43,677 nt of DNA from Candidatus Rikenella faecigallinarum. Its GTDB lineage: Bacteria > Bacteroidota > Bacteroidia > Bacteroidales > Rikenellaceae. Shown here one piece after another: positions 9,974-18,311 of the stretch. Below the pieces are notes generated by a model. That model saw only the letters and a program-made list of their open reading frames with translations. It was not told the DNA's origin and ran no database searches. A program made the position numbers and the translations under genes. Every line of letters starts with the position of its first letter. Positions within the stretch are counted from its first letter, which is position 1. The stretch is from positions 1 to 43,677 of the forward strand of contig DXHL01000008.1 of the NCBI GenBank assembly GCA_019113395.1, read 5' to 3'.

Positions 9974-12355
9974 ATGAAAAAACAACTCCGCTTGTCGGGT
10001 GTCAAGGGTTTGCTTTGCGGTGCAGCCGCACTGGCCCTGGCAGCCTGCTCATCGCCCCAACACCACAGCTGGAACGAGGGTATCAACATCATTCCCGTTC
10101 CCGCTGAAATGACCCTTAACGAGGGTTCATTCACGCTCAACGGACAGACCGCCATTGCGTGCGGTGTGGCTGACTTCGCACCGACCACAGCCTATTTGGC
10201 AACCAAAGTGAAAGCCTCGACCGGCTATGACCTGAAACTGGTGCAAGAGACTCCGGCCGAGAATTACATCGCTTTTGCGCTGGATACCACCATTACCCAT
10301 CCCGAAGGATACACCCTGACGGCCACTCCTGCGGGGGTAACCATTGCGGCTTCCACTCCTGCAGGTGCGTTCTACGGGATGCAAAGTCTGCTCCAGCTTC
10401 TCCCGGCCGAAATCGAAAGCCCTAAGAAAATCAAAAACATCGAATGGACAGTGCCGGCTGTTGCCATCCGCGACCAACCTCGCTTCGCCTACCGCGGGGT
10501 GATGCTCGACCCGTGCCGTCACTTTACGGGAGTGGACTTCATCAAAAAACAGATGGATGTGCTGGCGATGTTCAAAATCAACCGTTTCCACTGGCACCTG
10601 ACCGAAGACCAGCTCTGGACCATCGAAATCAAACGCTATCCGGAACTGACCGAAAAAGGGTCGAGCCGCACCGAAGGCGACGGTTCGAAACACAGCGGGT
10701 ACTACACCCAGGAGGATATCAAAGAGGTGGTGGCCTATGCCGCAGAACGTTACATCGACGTGATTCCCGAAATCGAAATGCCGGGTCATGCACTGGCTGC
10801 ACTGGTATCTCACCCCGAACTCTCCTGTACGGGAGGCCCCTTCGAACAACCGCGAATCATTTGGGGCGTAGAGCCTGACGTATTCTGCCCGGGGAAAGAA
10901 GCTACATTCGAATTCCTGGAAAATGTTCTGACCGAGGTTTTTGAACTCTTCCCCAGCAAGTATATCCACATCGGCGGGGACGAATGCCCGAAGGTACGCT
11001 GGCAGGAGTGCCCCGACTGCCAACGCCGCATTCGCGAAGAGGGCCTCGACGTGAAATCCCGCAAACCGGGCAAGGATGGCAAAATGCACTCGCCTGAAGA
11101 GATGCTCCAAAGCTATACCATTACCCGTATCGAAAAATTTGCCAATGCCCACGGCAAGCAAATCATCGGCTGGGACGAGATTTTGGAAGGCGGTCTGGCT
11201 CCGTCGGCCACGGTGATGAGCTGGCGTGGCGAAGCGGGTGGTATTGCGGCTGCCAAACAGCAGCACGACGTGATTATGACCCCGAACAGTGCCGGTTTCT
11301 ACCTCGACCACCAACAAGGGGCAGCGGAAGTGGAACCGACCTCTATCGGCGGCTACTCCACGCTGGAAAAGGTCTACTCCTACAATCCCGTTCCCGATAC
11401 GATGCCCGCCGAAATCGGACGATACATTCTGGGCGTACAGGGTAACTTGTGGGCTGAATACATCCTCTCGGACACGCATCGCGAATATATGTACTATCCG
11501 CGTGTACTGGCACTGGCCGAAGTAGACTGGTCACCTGCGGGGCGCAAAGACTGGGAAGATTTCCAACGCCGCGTGGTCAATGCACAGGTGCGTCTGGACT
11601 ACCACGATATCACCTACCATATTCCGATGCCGGAGGGTACGCTGGTCGATTTCGTGGCCTTTACGGAGGACTCGGTATCCGTTCCGTTCAACAACACGCG
11701 TAACCTGCCGATGGTCTACACCCTCGACGGCTCCCAACCTACGGTCAACTCACCGCTCTATACCGATACGCTCCGTCTGGGAGGCGACACGCCGATTGAG
11801 ATTAACATCGCTACGCTGCTGCCGCAGGGCAAATTGAGCCGAGTACGGACCATTCGTGTCGAAAAACAGACGCCCAAACCTGCTGTAACCGTTGCACAGG
11901 CTGATTCGGGTATTCTAATGCGCACGGCACCCGGTCTGTTCGTAACGGACGAAGAGATGGCAGCAGCTCCGTTTGGTGCGGATACGGTGGTGCGCTACTT
12001 TATGGCCGGTCGTGTCCCCGATACGGGTGTCAGCAAAAATTCACTCTCCGTTTATGAAGGTCTGGTTGAGTTCCCTGAAACGGGCGTATATGGGTTTGCT
12101 ACGGATATGGATGAACTCTGGATTGACGGTGAACTGCTGGTGAAGAACGGTCAGGAGAGCGCCAGCCGTTTCCAACGCCACAAAACAACCCGTGCATTGG
12201 CCGCCGGTAAACACCGTTTCAAGATGGTCTTCAATAACATGATTAAACACGGCTGGCCCAACGACTGGAACGAAATCACCTTCTACGTCAAAGCCCCCTC
12301 GTCGGACCGGTACGTAAAAGTTGCCCCCGCCCAACTGACTCACGAGGCAAAATAG
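9974..12355 (+). CDS. Beta-N-acetylhexosaminidase lipoprotein (GH20) with PA14-like C-terminus
   Basis: A 793-residue exoglycosidase that would release terminal beta-GlcNAc or GalNAc from glycans such as mucin. The N-terminus is a lipoprotein signal (LALAAC, Cys about residue 24), placing it on the outer membrane. Residues about 35-160 form the GH20b domain. The (beta/alpha)8 catalytic domain follows, with RGVMLDPCRHF, FHWHLTEDQLW and HIGGDECPK, where Asp336-Glu337 is the catalytic pair for substrate-assisted hydrolysis. After about residue 550 come a beta-sandwich-like region and a C-terminal PA14-like module (GVYGFATDMDELWIDG, AGKHRFKMVF). There is no SusC/D partner nearby. It ends in a strong terminator. 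Confidence 0.94.
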   Translation: MKKQLRLSGVKGLLCGAAALALAACSSPQHHSWNEGINIIPVPAEMTLNEGSFTLNGQTAIACGVADFAPTTAYLATKVKASTGYDLKLVQETPAENYIAFALDTTITHPEGYTLTATPAGVTIAASTPAGAFYGMQSLLQLLPAEIESPKKIKNIEWTVPAVAIRDQPRFAYRGVMLDPCRHFTGVDFIKKQMDVLAMFKINRFHWHLTEDQLWTIEIKRYPELTEKGSSRTEGDGSKHSGYYTQEDIKEVVAYAAERYIDVIPEIEMPGHALAALVSHPELSCTGGPFEQPRIIWGVEPDVFCPGKEATFEFLENVLTEVFELFPSKYIHIGGDECPKVRWQECPDCQRRIREEGLDVKSRKPGKDGKMHSPEEMLQSYTITRIEKFANAHGKQIIGWDEILEGGLAPSATVMSWRGEAGGIAAAKQQHDVIMTPNSAGFYLDHQQGAAEVEPTSIGGYSTLEKVYSYNPVPDTMPAEIGRYILGVQGNLWAEYILSDTHREYMYYPRVLALAEVDWSPAGRKDWEDFQRRVVNAQVRLDYHDITYHIPMPEGTLVDFVAFTEDSVSVPFNNTRNLPMVYTLDGSQPTVNSPLYTDTLRLGGDTPIEINIATLLPQGKLSRVRTIRVEKQTPKPAVTVAQADSGILMRTAPGLFVTDEEMAAAPFGADTVVRYFMAGRVPDTGVSKNSLSVYEGLVEFPETGVYGFATDMDELWIDGELLVKNGQESASRFQRHKTTRALAAGKHRFKMVFNNMIKHGWPNDWNEITFYVKAPSSDRYVKVAPAQLTHEAK

Positions 12356-12381
12356 AGTATTCCTACACTAACCTCGGATAC

Positions 12382-12417
12382 AATGAGCCACGCAGTGATG
12401 CGTGGCTCATTTTTTGT
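12382..12417 (+). terminator. Terminator of the hexosaminidase gene
   Basis: A perfect 13-bp stem (12382-12394 with 12399-12411) closed by a GTGA tetraloop and followed by TTTTTTG. Confidence 0.9.
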
Positions 12418-12480
12418 AGTCCGCTGGGCAGACGCCTCAGTCTGGTTAGTGCCCAATGCGAATTGACGCGTGTATAAGAA

Positions 12481-12518
12481 GATGCGGCTGGGAGATGAGG
12501 CTGGGAGATGCGGTTGCG
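12481..12518 (+). repeat. 13-bp triplet repeat in intergenic region
   Basis: GATGCGGCTGGGA, GATGAGGCTGGGA and GATGCGGTTGCG follow each other without spacers. The third runs into a hairpin CGGTTGC-GTGA-GTAACC. This is the left edge of the structured repeat region between the hexosaminidase gene and cassette B. Bases 12418-12480 hold nothing I recognise. Confidence 0.65.
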
Positions 12519-12611
12519 TGAGTAACCATGCGGTTCGCGGCCACGGGGGGATGCGGAGAATCGGTGACGCTCGGCACTCGAGTCGACTCGTATCCAGCCA
12601 CAAAGCGTTTT

Positions 12612-12719
12612 CAGGTCGGAACCAGTGGATTTAGGGTAGAGGCTGCTCGGTTGGAGTGCCCAGCGGCACCAGGCCTCCACCGGGGGTGGTTCCGGCCTGC
12701 ACGACTGCTTGTGCAGTCG
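12612..12719 (-). repeat. Structured repeat element, inverted copy (B-minus)
   Basis: On the minus strand this copy has three parts. P1 is a hairpin CGACTGC-ACAA-GCAGTCG (12719-12702). P2 is a 13-nt arm CAGGCCGGAACCA (12699-12687) pairing with TGGTTCCGACCTG (12624-12612). Inside P2 is a hairpin GTGCC-GCTG-GGCAC. The same layout occurs at 12789, 28381, 28547 and 28732 with different but compensated bases. Confidence 0.75.
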
Positions 12720-12788
12720 GCTTCGCTTGATATTAGGAGTTGATAAACTGTCGTTTAGCATGCCAGCCAATTCGTGTTTGAGAATAAG

Positions 12789-12874
12789 CGGTTGCGTGAG
12801 CAACCGTGTCAGGTCGGAGCCATGGGGCTGCGGAGGCCTGCGCTTCTCGCGCGCCCTCCACTGGCTCCGTCCTG
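12789..12874 (+). repeat. Structured repeat element (B-plus), adjoining the cassette B tail
   Basis: P1 is CGGTTGC-GTGA-GCAACCG (12789-12806) with a GNRA-type loop. P2 arms are 12810-12822 and 12862-12874 (CGGAGCCA with TGGCTCCG, plus two outer pairs). The inner part differs from other copies: GGAGG/CCTCC enclosing GCGC-TTCTC-GCGC. The cassette B tail begins 14 nt later. Confidence 0.75.
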
Positions 12875-12887
12875 GTACTGCTCGGTT

Positions 12888-13038
12888 CAGGGTTTCCTCG
12901 CTTGGGGTTTATCTGCTCTTTGCGCTCTCTTCCCTCCGGGAGAGGCTGAGCTGCTCCCTGCGCCTTTCCCCCTCTTCCCCTACATGGATACCCCTGCGGA
13001 TTACTCCCCCTTATCCCGCTCCTTCGATTCCCCCCACG
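12888..13038 (-). repeat. Conserved 3' tail of cassette B
   Basis: About 151 bp after the cassette B stop codon, nearly identical to the tails of A, C and D. It is joined to a structured repeat element on its far side. Confidence 0.9.
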
Positions 13039-13662
13039 TTACTCCTGCACGCAACGAACGGAAAAACCACCGGCACGACGGCCTGTACTACTGGATAAAA
13101 GAGTACTCAGATTAAAGTATAATGTTCGGGCACTGGTTCCTCCAATCATTGCTGACCAATAATATCCATAATTACCAACACCGCTTAACACACCATAACC
13201 TCCATTGGTACGATATCCTCCGGCAGGAAACCATGCCATGTTATGATATATTCTTCCTGCATTTATTGTATATTCTAAGCCTGATGCAGTCGAGGTGGAA
13301 GCAAAATCACCAAACGTGGTTGATGCATCGGGTGGCACTCTCCAATTTTTAGGACACGGGTCAAATGCGCTTTTACCAGTGCCGTCGCCCCACAAGTTGT
13401 CATTGTGATTACCTGTATTGGTATACCAATCCCATGGGGCAATAGGATTGTAGATAAATATCAGCGGATTCTTAATAACATAAACTTGTGAGGTATTCCC
13501 ACTTATTACCCCACTCGTTGTAATATTCACTTGTTGCAATCCCGTTGCACTCCCTTCAGTCAGCGTATTGCCATTGGCTCCATAAATCGGAATCGTTTGT
13601 GCATTATTATCTATTTCCTGGGTTATCGTGCTGCCGTCGGCGCCCGGGAAACTGTCCTTGTG
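13039..13662 (-). CDS. Cassette B: orphan FISUMP/fimbrillin-like C-terminal domain, promoterless
   Basis: An open frame of about 207 codons with no signal peptide or promoter; the first internal ATG is at 13539. It begins HKDSFPGADGSTITQ, the same block as A, C, D and E but with the leading WGR lost. The body shows DWYTN, NLWGDG, FDPCPKNWRVPPD, AWFPAGGYR, GVLSGVGNYGYYWS and the end GFSVRCVQE with a TAA stop. An in-frame TGA lies eight codons before the constant block. Its 5' edge is about 60 nt from the divergent promoter of the RsmI-like gene, so insertion left only a short spacer. Function is unknown; a silent recombination donor or a relic are both possible. Confidence 0.6.
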   Translation of the reverse strand, partial: HKDSFPGADGSTITQEIDNNAQTIPIYGANGNTLTEGSATGLQQVNITTSGVISGNTSQVYVIKNPLIFIYNPIAPWDWYTNTGNHNDNLWGDGTGKSAFDPCPKNWRVPPDASTTFGDFASTSTASGLEYTINAGRIYHNMAWFPAGGYRTNGGYGVLSGVGNYGYYWSAMIGGTSARTLYFNLSTLLSSSTGRRAGGFSVRCVQE

Positions 13663-13717
13663 AAATCGCGGAATCCTTCAAATACCCCGAATCCCGCATA
13701 TCCCCATTAAAAAACAT

Positions 13718-13725
13718 TACCTTTG
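13718..13725 (+). promoter_or_regulatory. -7 element for RsmI-like gene (near-leaderless)
   Basis: TACCTTTG ends only 5 nt before the ATG at 13731. Transcription would start at or beside the start codon. Confidence 0.65.
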
Positions 13726-13730
13726 TGTGT

Positions 13731-14444
13731 ATGGGAAAAATCTTTCTGATACCGACACCTCTCGGACCCTCGGCCGACAGAAACCTGGTGCTGCCTGCCG
13801 CAAATCGCGAAATTATCAACCGTATCGACTATTTCGTGGTCGAAAATGTGCGCACCGCACGACGGTTTCTTGCCAAATGTCAGTTGGACAAGACCATCGA
13901 CGAACTGACCTTTGCCGAACTCAACGAACATACCCCTGTGGAAGAGGTCGAAGCATTGCTGGCGCCGCTGCTGCGTGAGGGGAGAGACATTGGAGTAATG
14001 TCCGAAGCCGGTTTGCCTTGTGTGGCCGACCCCGGAGCACTGCTGGTGGCGGCGGCACATCGAAAAGGAATTGAAGTCTGTCCGTTGTCCGGGCCCAGTT
14101 CCATTACGCTGGCTCTGATGGCTTCCGGGGCAAATGGGCAATCCTTTGCTTTTAACGGCTATTTGCCTGTGAAACCGGCGGAACGGGCACAAGCTATCCG
14201 ACGATTTGAACGTCGTGCCCTTGCGGAGCGGCAGACGCAGATTTTTATCGAGACTCCCTATCGCAATCGAAAACTCTTTGACGAAATCATCGCAGTGTGT
14301 GCCCCGAAAACAATGTTGTGCGTGGCGTGCGACCTGATGGAACCGAATCAGTATATCCGTACCCTTACTGTCGAGGCATGGAAAAAACAGGGGGCGCCTG
14401 CCATCGACAAACGCCCCGCCATCTTTATTCTGTTCGGGATATAG
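13731..14444 (+). CDS. Tetrapyrrole-methylase-family SAM methyltransferase (RsmI-like)
   Basis: A 237-residue SAM-dependent methyltransferase of the RsmI/CbiF fold. It shows MGKIFLIPTPLG at the N-terminus, the SAM-binding loop MSEAGLPCVADPGALLV, and PLSGPSSITLALMASG, all typical of RsmI, which 2'-O-methylates cytidine 1402 of 16S rRNA. It lacks the RsmI C-terminal extension, and the first motif lacks the usual GN-L-D arrangement. It may be the short RsmI paralogue many Bacteroidota carry, so I give no symbol. The frame is open 62 codons upstream into cassette B, but the promoter at 13718 fixes the start at 13731. It is convergent with the FKBP-type lipoprotein gene, 65 nt apart. Confidence 0.85.
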   Translation: MGKIFLIPTPLGPSADRNLVLPAANREIINRIDYFVVENVRTARRFLAKCQLDKTIDELTFAELNEHTPVEEVEALLAPLLREGRDIGVMSEAGLPCVADPGALLVAAAHRKGIEVCPLSGPSSITLALMASGANGQSFAFNGYLPVKPAERAQAIRRFERRALAERQTQIFIETPYRNRKLFDEIIAVCAPKTMLCVACDLMEPNQYIRTLTVEAWKKQGAPAIDKRPAIFILFGI

Positions 14445-14509
14445 CTCTGCAGTTCCGTTGGAGGATTATGGCCCGTTGGGATGATGCAGTTTGATGCCCC
14501 AATGGCGTG

Positions 14510-15571
14510 TTATAGTGTATCGTCTTCCTCCTCTTCTTCGTCCTCCATCACACGAATAATATAGCGCAGCGGTTGGTAGGGCAATACCTCCGGGGTGCTG
14601 GACGAGTTCCCGCTGTCACCGTATGCCCATGTCGAGATGGTGACCACCTCGGCAGTTTCTCCTTTGCGCATGGAGGTGACTGCCATGTAGAGGACCTTGT
14701 GATAGGTGGTATTGGCACCCGAGGTAGGGGTAATCGATAAGTATTGATAATCATCTAATTCGCTACTGTTATAGACATTCCATTTTTGCGCAACCGTGTC
14801 AATATTGGTCGAGGAAAGGAACCCGTCCATAAAGTACTCTTCGTAGTAGACATGAACCAGCGAGTCTTCCGTGATGGTGTCTCCCGTGGGGTTAGGGGTG
14901 ATGATTCGCATGAACATCCCGACGGTGTCATTGATGTAATCCGAGCCCCAGTGCAACTTGGCGTATCGTTCGGCAGAGTCGCGTTCCCAGATAAAGGGAG
15001 AGGTGGTGACAGCGTTGAGGCGCATCTCAAACTTAATCGGAAGCGATGAGTATTCCACACCGCTTTCGCCTTCGTAACCGCTGCTGATGCTCATGGAGGT
15101 GGTGCTGTACCCTTTGTCCATCGGGATATAGACGTGTACCGAGTCGCCTACGCGCATCTGTTCAAGGGCTTGGCGCAAGCCTTCGCACAACTTGGTAGAG
15201 GTTGTGGTGTACTCCAGAAAATCGTCGCAGTAGTGGGTGGTGTAGGCGAACTGCCCCACACGGCGTGAGATGGAATCCACGCGAGTGACGAAGATATTGC
15301 CGTCGAGCGTTTTTCCGGTATAGTTGAGGGTCAGCCAGGTATAGCCGATGACGGGTTGCTGTGCGTCCTCCGGACCTCGTTCGATATATTCGATATAGAT
15401 ATCCTTGTAGGGGTTGGCATAGGCATTCGGAGCGTATTTGGCCACCCATTCTTCAAACGATTGCCGGGCCAGACTGTTGGCGATATTGGGAGCTTGTTTG
15501 GCGCACGACCATCCGAGGATAAGGGTGGTCAGGATGAGCAGGGCTCCGTATATTCTGGTTTTTCCACGCAT
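14510..15571 (-). CDS. FKBP-type peptidyl-prolyl isomerase-like lipoprotein
   Basis: A 353-residue envelope lipoprotein (LILGWSC, Cys about residue 22). Residues about 60-190 resemble an FKBP domain: VIGYTWLTLNYTGKTLDGNIF, then LRQALEQMRVGDSVHVYIP. A second FKBP-like repeat covers about 235-345 (LVHVYYEEYFMDG, MRKGETAEVVTIS, PYQPLRYIIRVM). The C-terminus is very acidic (EDEEEEEDDTL). It would help fold proteins in the periplasm, but isomerase activity of the repeats is not assured because aromatic active-site residues are poorly conserved. The start at 15571 is preferred because the promoter element lies at 15654-15661, after the longer in-frame start. Confidence 0.75.
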   Translation of the reverse strand: MRGKTRIYGALLILTTLILGWSCAKQAPNIANSLARQSFEEWVAKYAPNAYANPYKDIYIEYIERGPEDAQQPVIGYTWLTLNYTGKTLDGNIFVTRVDSISRRVGQFAYTTHYCDDFLEYTTTSTKLCEGLRQALEQMRVGDSVHVYIPMDKGYSTTSMSISSGYEGESGVEYSSLPIKFEMRLNAVTTSPFIWERDSAERYAKLHWGSDYINDTVGMFMRIITPNPTGDTITEDSLVHVYYEEYFMDGFLSSTNIDTVAQKWNVYNSSELDDYQYLSITPTSGANTTYHKVLYMAVTSMRKGETAEVVTISTWAYGDSGNSSSTPEVLPYQPLRYIIRVMEDEEEEEDDTL

Positions 15572-15653
15572 AGGAAGAAGTGTTTTCGCAATGAGAGGTT
15601 GAATGCGGGGTGTATTCGGCGGGTGTTCGATGTGCTCAGAATACAACGCCCTG

Positions 15654-15661
15654 CAAAGATA
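15654..15661 (-). promoter_or_regulatory. -7 element for the FKBP-like lipoprotein
   Basis: TATCTTTG on the minus strand, 49 nt after the mutS2 stop codon and 82 nt before the lipoprotein ATG. Confidence 0.6.
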
Positions 15662-15709
15662 ACGTTTTTTCCGAGACGGCAAGTGTGTGAGGCTGTCCGT
15701 ATCGGGTAG

Positions 15710-18262
15710 TTATACGTCGAGTTTGACGACGGTGATTCCGGCACCGCCGAACTCTTCGTGTTCGTCGGTAGCCGAGATGACCAGGGGTACGGTACGCAGG
15801 TAGCGGCGCACCTCCTCTTTGAGGGCACCGGTGCCTTTGCCGTGCAGGATGGTGACCTGCGGGAATCCCAGCACAATGGCCTCGTCAATAAAACTTTGGA
15901 CGAGTTGCAGCGCCTCGGCGGCCCGCATCCCCCGAATGTCCAACTGCTGTTTGAAGTTGAGCCGCCGTTTCGAGGTATCGTAATGGTCGGACGAGGCGTA
16001 GGAAGTTGCTCCCGTCGAGACAGACGCATTGCGCCGCAGTTTGCGGTATTCGGCGTGGGGCACGATTTCGAGGCGGGACTTGTCCACCACGGTAGTGATG
16101 TGGCCAAAGGCCACCGTGGCCTTGTTGTTTCCCTGCAGAGCAAGTACCTCGCCGATACTCTGCTGGCCGCGGATACGGACATGGAATCCCGGCTCTATGT
16201 CGCGCGGTTTCTCGGGCGTAGAGGGTGTAGCTGGCGTTGTATCGGAACTTGCGGCCCGTTTCTCGCGACGCTCCTTGCGGCGCGCCTCCCGCTCGCGCAA
16301 CTGGCGCATCTTCCGCTCGATGGCATCCTCCAGCTCGGAGAGCGGGGCGGTGTCGCTGCCCGCAATCCGGTTGCGGAATTCGTCGAAGGTGCCGCGGGCT
16401 GCCCGCGTGCGCTCCTTCTCGGCCTGAGACTCCCGTATCTCCCGTATCGTCTTTTCGATGGTGCGGTTGGCCTCGGCCAGCAGTTTCTCGGCCTCCGTGC
16501 GAGCCTCTTTCAGAATCTTGGCCTTCTCGGTCTGTATCTCGCTGAGCTGCAGTTCATACTGTGCCGCCGTGCGGTCGATGCTCTTCTCGGCCTGACGGAT
16601 GCGCTCGCGCTTCGACTCCCAGTAACGCTTGTCGCGAGCCGCTTCGCGAATGTGTTTCTCGGCATTGGCCTGTGCCGACCCGATTTTCTCTTCGGCCGAA
16701 CGGATAATCTCTTCAGGCAGCCCGATTTTACGGGCTATCTCGAAGGCAAACGAACTTCCCGGACGACCCATCTCGAGTCGAAACAACGGACGGATATTCT
16801 GCAGGTCAAAAGCCATCGCTCCGTTCTGAATCCCCTGCGCCCCTGCGGCATAGTATTTCAGGTTGGCATAGTGGGTCGTGATAACGCCCCACACATGCCG
16901 CGCTTCGAGCTGCTGGAGTACGGCCTCGGCAATGGCACCTCCCGTACCCGGCTCGGTGCCCGAACCGAACTCGTCGATAAGCACCAGCGAGCGTTCGTTG
17001 GCCTGCCGCAGCACGGTTTTCATGTTGAGCAGGTGGGAGGAGTAGGTCGAGAGGTCGTTGTCGAGCGACTGTTGGTCGCCGATGTCGATAAAGAGGCTTT
17101 CGAAGAGTCCCATGCGGCTGTCGCCTTCGGCCGGGATGAGCCACCCGCACTGCAGCATATACTGCAGCAGCCCGGCGGTCTTGAGGCAGACCGACTTTCC
17201 GCCCGCATTGGGCCCCGAGATAAGCAGGATGTATTTTTCAGCGGTTAGGGTCAGGTCCAGTGGGACGATAGCCTTCCCCTCTTTCTTGAGGGTGGCTTCG
17301 AGCAGCGGGTGACGCGCCTGCCGCAAGAGGATTCCCGGCTCGGCCGTCACCTCGGGCAACACGGCATCCATCCCCAGCGCATAGCGCGCCTTGGCCTGAA
17401 TGAAATCCATTTCGACCAGATACTCGCCGGCGGCCAACAACAGCGGCAGCTCGGGGCGCAACAGGTCGGCAAAGGCGGTCAGGATACGCACCACTTCGCG
17501 TCGCTCGTCGTTCTCCAACTCGCGCAGCTCGTTGTTGAGTTCGACTACCTCGATAGGCTCGACATAGGCTGTCCGTCCCGTCGCTGACTCGTCGTGCACC
17601 AGCCCTTTGATTTTCCGTTTATTGACCGCCGCAACGGGAATGACACTGCGGCCGTCGCGTACCGAAATTTCGCTGTCGGCATCGACCAGCCCGGCAGCCT
17701 GAGCCTGTTTCAGAATGGCCTGCAACCGTTTCTCAACCTGAGCGGCTTTTTCGCGCAGCGTGCGACGTATCTGGGCAAGTGTCGGCGAGGCGTTATCGCG
17801 CAGGGTCCCCGTGTCGGGGTCGAGCAGACGCGTTATCTCCTGCCGAATGGCACGGAACGAGTCGACCGGTTCGGTGAGGTCGCTCAGCAACGGATAGGGG
17901 TCACCGCCCTCCTGCCGTTTGGCCGAGAAAAAGGCGGTCAGCGCCCCCAACACTTCGAGAGCACGAGCCAGTTCGACCATCTGAGTCGGCTCGAGGTAGC
18001 TCCCCTCGATGCGCACCCGACGCAGAAAACGGTTCATGTCGATAAATCCGCCACCCGGATAGTCGCCCTCCAGCATCAGGATGTCGCGCATTTCGGCCAC
18101 CCGTCCCAGGGTGGTCAGCAGTGCCGTGCGGTCGGCGGTGAAGGCCGCCGACCGCACCCGTTCCGCAGCCGCTTCGGTCGTACATAAATGAGAAACAGCG
18201 TCCCGGATTTTGTCAAATCCGATACGCTGTTCGAAATCTTTTGGATAAATCAAAACACCCAT
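15710..18262 (-). CDS. mutS2: Endonuclease MutS2
   Basis: An 850-residue MutS-family ATPase with an Smr nuclease domain. The family acts on branched DNA to limit recombination, or on collided ribosomes. It has the MutS2-type core, the Walker A motif GPNAGGKSVCLKTAGL at about residue 350, the ABC-like segment YSSHLLNMKTVL and Walker B VLIDEFGSGTEPGTGGAIAE. A long coiled coil spans about residues 520-660, rich in Arg, Glu and Ala. The C-terminal Smr domain (about 770-850) contains LDIRGMRAAEAL and ILHGKGTGALKEEV. There is no mismatch-recognition domain I. The start at 18262 lies 49 nt after the MlaD-like gene, suggesting cotranscription with it and the amidase. Confidence 0.95.
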   Translation of the reverse strand: MGVLIYPKDFEQRIGFDKIRDAVSHLCTTEAAAERVRSAAFTADRTALLTTLGRVAEMRDILMLEGDYPGGGFIDMNRFLRRVRIEGSYLEPTQMVELARALEVLGALTAFFSAKRQEGGDPYPLLSDLTEPVDSFRAIRQEITRLLDPDTGTLRDNASPTLAQIRRTLREKAAQVEKRLQAILKQAQAAGLVDADSEISVRDGRSVIPVAAVNKRKIKGLVHDESATGRTAYVEPIEVVELNNELRELENDERREVVRILTAFADLLRPELPLLLAAGEYLVEMDFIQAKARYALGMDAVLPEVTAEPGILLRQARHPLLEATLKKEGKAIVPLDLTLTAEKYILLISGPNAGGKSVCLKTAGLLQYMLQCGWLIPAEGDSRMGLFESLFIDIGDQQSLDNDLSTYSSHLLNMKTVLRQANERSLVLIDEFGSGTEPGTGGAIAEAVLQQLEARHVWGVITTHYANLKYYAAGAQGIQNGAMAFDLQNIRPLFRLEMGRPGSSFAFEIARKIGLPEEIIRSAEEKIGSAQANAEKHIREAARDKRYWESKRERIRQAEKSIDRTAAQYELQLSEIQTEKAKILKEARTEAEKLLAEANRTIEKTIREIRESQAEKERTRAARGTFDEFRNRIAGSDTAPLSELEDAIERKMRQLREREARRKERREKRAASSDTTPATPSTPEKPRDIEPGFHVRIRGQQSIGEVLALQGNNKATVAFGHITTVVDKSRLEIVPHAEYRKLRRNASVSTGATSYASSDHYDTSKRRLNFKQQLDIRGMRAAEALQLVQSFIDEAIVLGFPQVTILHGKGTGALKEEVRRYLRTVPLVISATDEHEEFGGAGITVVKLDV

Positions 18263-18311
18263 ACTAACATCAATCCTCGTTCACCACGGTACTCCTCACC
18301 CCCCGTAAATC

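Noticed and set aside
12789-12806. Integron attC site
   Set aside because: The covarying hairpins recall attC in principle, but I see no R'/R'' core-site consensus and no integrase, and the copies are dispersed rather than in an array.
12418-13057. Plus-strand open frames through the tail and element repeats (for example 12709-13098 and the equivalents at 6623-6967 and 28502-28792)
   Set aside because: They cross repeats that are conserved as structured DNA, differ in frame between copies and have no promoter or recognisable protein family; I treat them as chance frames.
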